NCBI GenBank assembly: GCA_017883415.1
Contig: JADGNR010000007.1
Span: forward strand, 1-33,465
Length of the DNA stretch: 33,465 nucleotides
Source: Bryobacteraceae bacterium
Lineage (GTDB): Bacteria > Acidobacteriota > Terriglobia > Bryobacterales > Bryobacteraceae
Reading direction: 5' to 3'
Part shown: positions 14,456 through 21,660 of the stretch, piece after piece
How the letters are laid out: the number at the start of each line of letters is the position of its first letter
Position numbering within the stretch: the first letter of the stretch is position 1
Translations under genes and position numbers: made by a program
The notes under the pieces: generated by a model
What the model saw: only the letters and a program-made list of their open reading frames with translations
Databases searched by the model: none
Told to the model about the DNA's origin: nothing

Positions 14456-17400
14456 CTATATTATTGACGCCGCTGCGGCCCTGCGCCTAAACGCGGGCCC
14501 CACCGCCCACGCCAGGCTGGCCGCCAACACGGCCGCCACGATCCATCCTTGCGTGTGGAGCGACGGATTGGGATTGCCGAACAGCTCCGCCAGGGCCGGC
14601 TGGAGCGCCAGCATCCACAGGGCCAGCAGGTACGCAAGATAATTTTCGCGGGCGAAGCACACGCAAAACAAAACCGCGGCGACCACCGGGATGAGCGCCA
14701 CGCCGTAGTGCAGCGCGAATTCGCCGGGCGTGTGGATGGCGGACGGCAGAATCACGAACGGCGCCGCCAGCACCGCGGCCGCGCGCATCCAGCGCTTCGG
14801 CAGATGGCGCCAGACCAGCGCCAGCGCGCCCGCGATGGCCGCGCGCAACAGCGTGGAGCGCACCGCGCCCGCGATGGCTGCCGCCGCCGGGCCGGCGCTG
14901 GCGATCAGGTCCGGGCTCGAGATCGAAAACAGGGCACAAGCGTGGAACCGGTCCATCAGCCAGGCTGCCAGGCGGCTCGAGAGCAGCGCCAGACCGGCGG
15001 CCGCCAGCACCGCCGCCGCCGCATCCCCGCCATAGACCCGCCGATAGCGCGCGCGGAGCGCGGCAGCGCCCTCGGGATAGAACGACGTGAGGAACGCAGC
15101 CGCTCCGGAGAGCAGCAGAAACGCGAGGATCGCCGACATGCCCAGAACGGTGTAGGTCACTACCCGATAGGTCTCCAGGGGAATCGCGGTAGGGTAGCTT
15201 TCGAGCGTCAACTGGATCGCCAGCAGCGGGCCCACAACGCCCGCCAGCGCCGGAACCACGGCCATGCGAATCGCTTTCGGCCACGGCACCAGCCCCTGGC
15301 GCGTGTTCCCAATGAGCAGCCACAGGGCCCACACCACCGCCCCCGCCAGCAGCCCGATGCGCAGAAGCAGCACCGCGATGGAGAGAAGATTCTGCTGCGA
15401 GCGGACGCGCACAAAAGCTTCCGGCAGTTTCCAATGCGACCGCAGCGAAGAGACCCGGTCTCCGGCCACGCCGATTTCCACGCGGTAGCGGGCTTCGTCC
15501 AGGTTGCGCTCGTCGCCCGGGCGCGCCTCCCAGACCAGGGTGTAATCGAGCCGCGCCTTCTTTTTCTGCGAGCGGCTCTCTTTCAATTCCATGGCGGGCA
15601 GGGCGAAATTCTGTGCGCCGGAAAACGCCATGGCGATGCGGCGTGCCTCCGCCGGCGAAACCTCGGCGCCTGGGCGGTCCTCCGGAATGGTGTGGCTGAA
15701 GCCCATCGTGCGGCCGGTCTCGGGATCGACCGTGACCAGAAGCTCTTCCTGATCGAGCGGCCGGAAATAGCGCGTGGCCCAATGCTCGACGGGGCGGAAG
15801 CGCTGGAAGAGGCTGGAGGCGAAGCTCACCGGCCGGCGTTCGAGGAAGTATTTGCCCGCCAGCGCGTCGTCGCCCTCCCAGTGCAACGCCGGATAAGCCA
15901 CGTGGCGAAACGCATTGGGGTCGACGCCCTGGCCGCGCAGAAAAGCGTCGGAGGAGGCGCGCGCCTGGTGGTCGTCGAGCGTAAATCCGGGCGATTCGCC
16001 GAAGCGGTGCACGGGAATCAACAGACTGAGCAGGCCCAGAATGCACACGCCGACGGCCGCCACCCGCCCGCGCGCCGCCAGCGGCCGGTAGGGCACGCCA
16101 GGCTCGGTCACCACCGGCGCGGCATCCACCGGCGCCGCGGGCGCGGCCTCATCGCCATTGAGCAGGCCGGTCTCCGGCTCGAATCCGCCGCGTCTCCAGT
16201 AAGCTGCCAGAGCCACCACCACGGGCAGCACGAGCAGCCCCGCGCTGGCGGCTCCGGAAAGCCGGAAGTACAGGCTGTGCGAGCGCAGCAGCAGCATGGC
16301 GCTGTACATGGCATCCACCGAGTAGTGCCACACCAGAGTGGGCAGAATGCCCCAGCGCAGCATGATCAGCCCCAGGGCCACGCCGCCGAGTCCCACTTCC
16401 AGGCCGCGTATGAAGAACGGCTGCTGCGGATATCCGGCGTGGCCAAATCCCCAGATGAAGCCCGCCAGCACTACGGCCGCCGGGAGCCAGCGCACCAGTT
16501 TGCGCAGAAACGGAATGGCGAACATGCGAAACAGGAACTCTTCGGAGACCGCGGGCAGGTACCCGCCGAACAGCACAAAGAGCCACGGAAAGCGGGTATT
16601 CAGCAGGTCGCTGTAGGGCACATCGGCGGGCGACCAAGCGCCGAAGCGGTACGCCACGATGTAAAAGATGGTCTGGTAGGCGATAAAAATTCCGGTCAGC
16701 GTGATTCCCAGAATGGTTCCCAGGAAGAACCGCCTGGTGCGCAAACCGCGCGGGCGAAAGAGACCGGCGAGCGAAATCTGGCCAGGCAAAGCTTCGCGGT
16801 AAAGCGTCTCGGCGCCGGCGGCGAGCACGAACAGCAGACCGCCTGCGCCCAGCGCGCCGAGGAGGGCCTCGAGCGCATAGCGGAGGACGAAACTGCCGTA
16901 GGTGTCGGTGGTCGGATACGCGAATTCACTGAGCGGAAACTCATTGAGACGGGCGCCGAGCGCGAGGGCCATTCCCACCGTGCCGACCAGGGCCGCCCGG
17001 CGCCAGCGAATATCCTGGCGCCGCACGCGCATCACGATCGTCGCCAGCAGGCCGGCCACCAACCCCAGCATCACGGCCGAATCGATAAGCTGCGCCACCT
17101 CGTTCTTCGAGCGCAGGCGTTCGTATTCGCGCGTCCAGCGCTCGGGGATCTTGAGGTATTCGCGATAGCCGCCGGCTTCGTCGCCGAGGAGGGTGACCTC
17201 CAGGCGATGGTCCGCATCGCGCAGCAGGAAATCCCGCTCTTTCCAGGTAAATACGCGGTCGACGCGGCGCGGCCGCGCGATGGTCGAGACCTCCATGAAG
17301 TCGAGCGAAGCCGGGTCGCGCCCGAGCGAGCCGCGCAGGAAATCCTCGGCCAGCGCCCGCGCCCGCTCCGCCGTGGTCTCCGCGCGCGCGGCGTCTTCGG

Positions 17401-17806
17401 GAATCTCGTGGGCGAAACCGGAGAATTCGCCCGAGGGCGTGATATCCGCGCGAAATTCTTCTTTCTGCTGCGGCCGGAACCAGCGATAGGACCAGCGCCA
17501 CAGGCGGATGCGGCCGCCCATGATGCGATTGGCCCGCTCCAGGCCGGCTTCGCGTTCCAGAAAGGTCTTGGCGTCGTCGTCGAAGCTGAAGCTCGAGGCC
17601 TCGCGGTAGCCCGCGGTGCGATAGCCCCGAGCGGCGAGGAAGCGCCCGGCGAGTAACCGCGCATCCTCGCGGCTCACCCGAAAATCGATGGAGGCTTCGG
17701 GAAATGCGCGGTAAAAATTTCGCACCGAAAACCATGTGCTTCCCGCCAGCAGCGCGAGACACACGGCGATGAAGCGGTAATCGGAAGGGCGCAGCCGTTC
17801 TTTCAT
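14456..17806 (-). CDS. Giant CPBP (CAAX-type) intramembrane protease with duplicated extracytoplasmic domains
   Basis: This protein has 1116 residues from ATG 17806 (a GTG at 17830 would add eight). The order is membrane anchor (about 10-28), extracytoplasmic domain 1 (35-235), membrane helices, and a CPBP glutamic-protease core. The core has Glu422-Glu423-xx-Arg426 (SEEFLFRMF), His456 (FGFGHAGYP context) and His494 (LVWHYSVDA). Extracytoplasmic domain 2 (about 605-790) repeats domain 1, and a C-terminal bundle of about eight helices follows. The repeat is clear from YRWFRPQQKEEFRADITPSG with FAHEIPED versus TRYFRPLDQEELLVTVDPET with FSHTIPED. CPBP enzymes cleave prenylated or small membrane peptides. 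The gene is 55 bp after ubiE and 12 bp before the nucleotidyltransferase gene. Confidence 0.88.
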   Translation of the reverse strand: MKERLRPSDYRFIAVCLALLAGSTWFSVRNFYRAFPEASIDFRVSREDARLLAGRFLAARGYRTAGYREASSFSFDDDAKTFLEREAGLERANRIMGGRIRLWRWSYRWFRPQQKEEFRADITPSGEFSGFAHEIPEDAARAETTAERARALAEDFLRGSLGRDPASLDFMEVSTIARPRRVDRVFTWKERDFLLRDADHRLEVTLLGDEAGGYREYLKIPERWTREYERLRSKNEVAQLIDSAVMLGLVAGLLATIVMRVRRQDIRWRRAALVGTVGMALALGARLNEFPLSEFAYPTTDTYGSFVLRYALEALLGALGAGGLLFVLAAGAETLYREALPGQISLAGLFRPRGLRTRRFFLGTILGITLTGIFIAYQTIFYIVAYRFGAWSPADVPYSDLLNTRFPWLFVLFGGYLPAVSEEFLFRMFAIPFLRKLVRWLPAAVVLAGFIWGFGHAGYPQQPFFIRGLEVGLGGVALGLIMLRWGILPTLVWHYSVDAMYSAMLLLRSHSLYFRLSGAASAGLLVLPVVVALAAYWRRGGFEPETGLLNGDEAAPAAPVDAAPVVTEPGVPYRPLAARGRVAAVGVCILGLLSLLIPVHRFGESPGFTLDDHQARASSDAFLRGQGVDPNAFRHVAYPALHWEGDDALAGKYFLERRPVSFASSLFQRFRPVEHWATRYFRPLDQEELLVTVDPETGRTMGFSHTIPEDRPGAEVSPAEARRIAMAFSGAQNFALPAMELKESRSQKKKARLDYTLVWEARPGDERNLDEARYRVEIGVAGDRVSSLRSHWKLPEAFVRVRSQQNLLSIAVLLLRIGLLAGAVVWALWLLIGNTRQGLVPWPKAIRMAVVPALAGVVGPLLAIQLTLESYPTAIPLETYRVVTYTVLGMSAILAFLLLSGAAAFLTSFYPEGAAALRARYRRVYGGDAAAAVLAAAGLALLSSRLAAWLMDRFHACALFSISSPDLIASAGPAAAAIAGAVRSTLLRAAIAGALALVWRHLPKRWMRAAAVLAAPFVILPSAIHTPGEFALHYGVALIPVVAAVLFCVCFARENYLAYLLALWMLALQPALAELFGNPNPSLHTQGWIVAAVLAASLAWAVGPAFRRRAAAASII

Positions 17807-17861
17807 GCGGGCGGTGGTTTTCGGCCGCACCGCTGGCGATTAGCCGCGGCGCGCCCCGGCG

Positions 17862-18557
17862 TCATTGCTTCGCCGCCCAATGCAAGGCGATGCCGCCGAG
17901 CAGGTAGCGCCGGGTGCCCACCTGCCGGTACCCCGCGCGGCGCAGGAGGGATGAAAAATCGTCAATGGAAACGAAGCTGCGGATGGAATCGGCAATGTAC
18001 GTGTACACCCGCGGCCGGCCGTGCAGCAGCAGGCCGAACAGCGCGCCCTGCGCGTACAGGACGCCCAGATACAGCCGCCGCAAGAAGGGGTTCGCGGGGA
18101 GAAAGAAATCCAGGCTTACCATCATCCCGCCGCGGCGCGTCACCCGCTCGATCTCGCCCACGGCCAACGCCAGACTCGGAAAATTGCGCAGACCGTAGCC
18201 GACGAACACGCAATCGAAGGAGCCGTCGCGGAAGGGCAGCAGGCCGGCATCCGCGCAGACGGCCCTCTCTAAGCCGCGCGCCCGGGCCAGTTGCAGCATG
18301 CGCTCGGTCACATCGACGGCGATGGTGCGACAGCCGGGATACCGCCGGCTTACCAGAAAGGAGAAGTCGCCCGTGCCCGACGCCAGGTCCAGTACCACCG
18401 GGTACTGGGACAGTTGCGCTTGCTCGACGCCCGCCTGCTTCCACCGCCCATCCATCCCATAAGAAAAGACGCGGGTGAAGAAGTCGTAGCGCGGCGCAAT
18501 GGTGGAAAACATTGCACGCATGAGGTGCAGATTCTGCTTTTCGACTGGCGGTTTCAC
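17862..18557 (-). CDS. ubiE: Demethylmenaquinone/ubiquinone C-methyltransferase
   Basis: This 231-residue SAM-dependent methyltransferase belongs to the UbiE/MenG/COQ5 family. It carries MFSTIAPRYDFFTRVFS near the N-terminus, the SAM motif VLDLASGTGDF (55-65), AVDVTERML (80-88), and the UbiE hallmark VGYGLRNFPS (119-128). It methylates demethylmenaquinol to menaquinol, the last step of quinone synthesis, at the cytoplasmic face of the membrane. A GTG start at 18557 gives the family's usual N-terminal length; an ATG at residue 13 is also possible. It is the first gene of a run with the CPBP protease, and it supplies the quinone used by the cytochrome bd oxidase in this window. Confidence 0.93.
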   Translation of the reverse strand: MKPPVEKQNLHLMRAMFSTIAPRYDFFTRVFSYGMDGRWKQAGVEQAQLSQYPVVLDLASGTGDFSFLVSRRYPGCRTIAVDVTERMLQLARARGLERAVCADAGLLPFRDGSFDCVFVGYGLRNFPSLALAVGEIERVTRRGGMMVSLDFFLPANPFLRRLYLGVLYAQGALFGLLLHGRPRVYTYIADSIRSFVSIDDFSSLLRRAGYRQVGTRRYLLGGIALHWAAKQ

Positions 18558-18642
18558 TGGCAGCCGAATTGTACCAAAGCGTGGCGGCGTTTAGCGTGTG
18601 TGTGCCCGCGCTGTGTGCCCGCGCTGTGGCGCAGCCGGGACC

Positions 18643-19821
18643 CTAGCGGCGCGAGGATTTGGCGTTGGCTGCGCCCGGCATCTCCACCGCTGCGCTCGCC
18701 GATACAGCGCCCCACCGCGGAGCCGCCGAGCGATCCAGCATCTGCACCATCGCGTACGCCGGCACGTCCTCCGCTTCTTTGACGAACGTGAGCCGCTGCA
18801 ACGCGCTGTCGTAGCCCACCCGCAGCAGGTCGCCGGCTCGCACTTGCGCGGTCGCGATCAGGTTGGAGAGCGAATGAACCAGATTCCGGTCAATGGCCCG
18901 CTTCAAATGCCGCGCGCCATATTTCAGGTCCGTGCCCTCGCGCAGCAGAAAGTCCTGCGCCCCGTCGGTGAGCGAAAAAACAAAGGGCGCTCCGTGGGCC
19001 GAGTTGAAGATCCGCTGCTGCACGATGTCCAACTCCAGCGCCAGGATCTTGCGCAATTCCCCCTCGCCCAGCGGCCGGAACACCACCGTCTTGTCGATGC
19101 GGTTCATGAATTCCGGCGTGAACTTCCGCCGCGCCGCTTCCACGCCCGCGCGCGAGACCTTTTCGGACAACGTATCGTCCACCATGCCGGCCGCCTGCCG
19201 GCGCTCCACCTCCCCCGCCGCGAATCCCAGGTTGGGCCGCAGAAGGGAGTTCATCTCCGAAGCGCCGAGGTTGCTGGTCATGAAGATCATGGCCCGCGAA
19301 AAATCCACCCGCCGGTTATCGCCCAGTGTGAGCGTAGCCTTGTCCAGGATGCCGAGCAGCAGGTTCCAGAGCGCATCGCTGGCCTTTTCGATCTCGTCGA
19401 ACAGCACCAGGCTCAGCTTGATTTTCTCGGTGTGATACTGGTTCAGCACTTCCTGGCTGAGCAGCGCGTGGGTTTCGCGGTGGCCCAGATATCCGGGAGG
19501 CGAGCCAATCAGTTTGGAGATCTCGTGACTGTGCTGGAATTCCGCGCAGTCGATCTTGACGACCGCGCGCGCATCGCCCACCAGGCTTTCCGCCGCGGCT
19601 TCCACCATGCGCGTTTTGCCGGAGCCCGTGGGTCCGAGAAACAATAAATTGCCGACCGGCCTTCCAGGGCTGGACATGCCCGCCAGATACGTCTGGTAGG
19701 TGTTAACGATCTGCTCGATCGCCTCCTCCTGGCCCACGATCCGCTTCCGCAAATCCGAATCGAGCTGTTCGCTCTCCACGCCAGTGAGTGTCGGATCCAA
19801 CTGCTTATTCAGGCACCCCAT
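18643..19821 (-). CDS. Stand-alone AAA+ ATPase of ClpB/ClpA second-domain (D2) type
   Basis: This 392-residue protein consists of a single class-III AAA+ module. It has Walker A GPTGSGKT (63-70), Walker B LVLFDEIEKA (Asp142-Glu143), sensor 1 MTSNLG (Asn184), arginine finger EFMNRID (Arg241), and sensor 2 YGARHLKRAI (Arg304), followed by the ClpB_D2-small domain. The Clp N-domain, D1 ATPase and middle coiled coil are missing, and no obvious ClpP-docking IGF/IGL loop was seen. It probably forms a hexameric unfoldase or disaggregase; partner unknown. ATG 19821 is the favoured start, with a G-rich ribosome site upstream; the frame is open upstream but that part overlaps the SDR gene region and is not conserved-looking. 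Confidence 0.88.
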   Translation of the reverse strand: MGCLNKQLDPTLTGVESEQLDSDLRKRIVGQEEAIEQIVNTYQTYLAGMSSPGRPVGNLLFLGPTGSGKTRMVEAAAESLVGDARAVVKIDCAEFQHSHEISKLIGSPPGYLGHRETHALLSQEVLNQYHTEKIKLSLVLFDEIEKASDALWNLLLGILDKATLTLGDNRRVDFSRAMIFMTSNLGASEMNSLLRPNLGFAAGEVERRQAAGMVDDTLSEKVSRAGVEAARRKFTPEFMNRIDKTVVFRPLGEGELRKILALELDIVQQRIFNSAHGAPFVFSLTDGAQDFLLREGTDLKYGARHLKRAIDRNLVHSLSNLIATAQVRAGDLLRVGYDSALQRLTFVKEAEDVPAYAMVQMLDRSAAPRWGAVSASAAVEMPGAANAKSSRR

Positions 19822-19934
19822 AACCCTGTTGCCCCCTCTCGCTTTCTTAGATGGAGCAAGTGTGTTGCCAGGGTGCAGGAGGAACGTAATTTTCCTGTAA
19901 ATGCGGTCAAACCCAAGCCGCCCGGTATCGGACA

Positions 19935-20654
19935 TTACTTCGCGGGACGGGAAGGGCGCATTTCCATACGGCTGATCATGGTTCGCGCGGGCATGCGCAA
20001 CACCAGAACCACCGCTTCGGCCACATCTTCGGGAGCGATCATCCAACTTGTGTCGCCGGCGCGCTTGGGCGCGCCTGGGGTAAAGTCCGTGTCCACGCTT
20101 CCCGGCATAATAGAGGTTACGCGGACATTGTCATAGCGGTGATCGAGCATCATCGCTTCGGTGAAGCCATTGAGTCCGAATTTCGACGCGTTGTAAGCCG
20201 CCCCTCCGCTGAACGCGTTCTTACCCGCCAGGCTGGAGATATTGACGATAAACCCTCCGCCGCGCTGGGAGAACCGCGCCAGGGCCTCGCGCGAGCAGTA
20301 GAAGGGGCCATTCAAATTGAGGTCGATGTTGCGATGCCATTCTTCCGGCGTCATCTCCGCGACTTTCCGAAATACGGCTTCGCCGGCATTATTCACCAGG
20401 ATGTCGGCGCCGCCGAATTTCTCGTCCACGGCCTGGAAGAAGCGGCGCACCTGCTCCACTTTGGCGACGTCCGCCGGAACCCCGAAGATCCTCCCCAACG
20501 GGGTCATCTCCTCCACGGCGCGGTCCACGGACTCCTGGCTGCGCCCGCAGATAGCCACAAAGGCGCCCTCCCGCAGCAGGCGGGCGGCGATGGCCCGGCC
20601 GATGCCCCGGGTGCCTCCGGTCACGATCGCGATCTTACCTGAAAGTGGTTCCAT
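19935..20654 (-). CDS. Short-chain dehydrogenase/reductase (FabG-like)
   Basis: This 239-residue classical SDR has TGGTRGIG (12-19), NNAG (88-91), catalytic Ser141, Tyr154 and Lys158 (AAYNASKFG), and the PGSVDTDF segment. The Ser-Tyr-Lys spacing is normal. Gly/Arg at the end of strand 2 (CGRSQ) suggests NADP(H) preference. Substrate unknown; annotation as 3-oxoacyl-ACP reductase would be by family only. It is divergent from the coiled-coil/GAF gene, with 52 bp between start codons. It is unrelated in sequence detail to the SDR at 1921, so the two are not a recent duplication. Confidence 0.9.
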   Translation of the reverse strand: MEPLSGKIAIVTGGTRGIGRAIAARLLREGAFVAICGRSQESVDRAVEEMTPLGRIFGVPADVAKVEQVRRFFQAVDEKFGGADILVNNAGEAVFRKVAEMTPEEWHRNIDLNLNGPFYCSREALARFSQRGGGFIVNISSLAGKNAFSGGAAYNASKFGLNGFTEAMMLDHRYDNVRVTSIMPGSVDTDFTPGAPKRAGDTSWMIAPEDVAEAVVLVLRMPARTMISRMEMRPSRPAK

Positions 20655-20706
20655 AATCGGATTCTACCCGTTTCCGCGCAGGCGCCTTGTTAGAATAGTT
20701 ACAGGA

Positions 20707-21660
20707 ATGGCTTCCAGCGGGCCGACAGCTTCCTTGCACCAGTATCTGGAAAACCAGCTTGCGCAACTCTCGACGGCAATCGAGCGCCGTTTCGAAGAGG
20801 CCCGCCTGGCGGCGCGCGGCGAATTTGCCGGCCAGTTGAACCAGGCGGTGCGCCGCATGCGGCTGAACGACGGCATGGAGGAGCTCACGGCCACGCTGCT
20901 CGATGCCGCGGCGGCGTTTTCCGGGAACGCGGCGCTGTTCCGCATGGATGGCGAGAGCGTTCGAGGCGAGGGAATTCGCGGCGTGCCGGAGGAAGCGGTG
21001 GAAGCCTTCCGCCGGCTCGCGCTCCCGCTCTCATCGGCGGCTGCGCTGGCCCATTCGGTGGAGAGCCGCGACCCGGTGGTGGCCCTCACCACCCCGGCGC
21101 AGGTCTCCGCGGAGATGATGCACCTGGCCGGTCATCCGCCGGAGGGCCGCGTGTCCATTTTTCCGGTGGTGGCGGCGGATCGGGTGGCGGCGCTGGTCTA
21201 CGCCTGGGGCGACGTGCAGGCATCCACCCTCGAGCTGCTGACGCAGGTGGCGGGAGCGGTGTGGCCCGCCGAGAAGACCGCGGCCGGGCCGCTGGTGACC
21301 ATTGCACCCGCTATCGCACCCACTAGCGCACCCGCGGCGGAACCCGCCCCTCCCGCGTCCGGCTGGGACCGCCTTCCGCCGGATGAGCAGCGGGTGCATC
21401 TGCGCGCGCAGCGCTTCGCGCGGGTAAAGGTCGCCGAGATGCGCCTTTCCGAGGGCGGCGCGGTGAACTCGGGCCGCGTGCGGCGCAATCTTTACGAAGC
21501 ACTGGGCAGGCGGATCGACGCTGCGCGCGAGACGTTTCGGGAGTCGTTCTTCGCGACGTGCCCGAGCATGGTCGATTATCTTCATTTGGAGCTGGTGCGA
21601 ACGTTGGCCCATGACGATCCGGAACTGCTTGGCAAAGATTATCCCGGCCCTCTGGCTTAG
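20707..21660 (+). CDS. Coiled-coil and GAF-like domain protein
   Basis: This 317-residue cytosolic protein has an N-terminal helix (10-60, QLSTAIERRFEEARLAARGE) likely to form a coiled coil. A GAF-like alpha/beta domain follows (about 60-185; GNAALFRMDGESVRGEGI, GRVSIFPVVAADRVAALVYAWG). Then come an Ala/Pro linker (195-222) and a C-terminal helical domain (225-317). No catalytic motif, signal peptide or membrane segment is present. It may sense a small ligand or act as a scaffold. The ATG 20707 gives a sensible N-terminus, although its AGGA ribosome site is closer than usual. The gene overlaps the following transglycosylase gene by 50 bp. Confidence 0.75.
   Translation: MASSGPTASLHQYLENQLAQLSTAIERRFEEARLAARGEFAGQLNQAVRRMRLNDGMEELTATLLDAAAAFSGNAALFRMDGESVRGEGIRGVPEEAVEAFRRLALPLSSAAALAHSVESRDPVVALTTPAQVSAEMMHLAGHPPEGRVSIFPVVAADRVAALVYAWGDVQASTLELLTQVAGAVWPAEKTAAGPLVTIAPAIAPTSAPAAEPAPPASGWDRLPPDEQRVHLRAQRFARVKVAEMRLSEGGAVNSGRVRRNLYEALGRRIDAARETFRESFFATCPSMVDYLHLELVRTLAHDDPELLGKDYPGPLA

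Noticed and set aside
14549-17656. 1035-codon open frame on the plus strand opposite the CPBP gene
   Set aside because: Its translation is Arg/Gln/His-rich with no domain, while the minus strand carries clear protease and membrane motifs. High GC removes stops from the antisense frame.
18600-18625. Two tandem copies of the 13-mer GTGTGCCCGCGCT between ubiE and the AAA+ gene
   Set aside because: Only two copies, no symmetry and no link to a promoter; likely slippage in a GT/GC-rich stretch.
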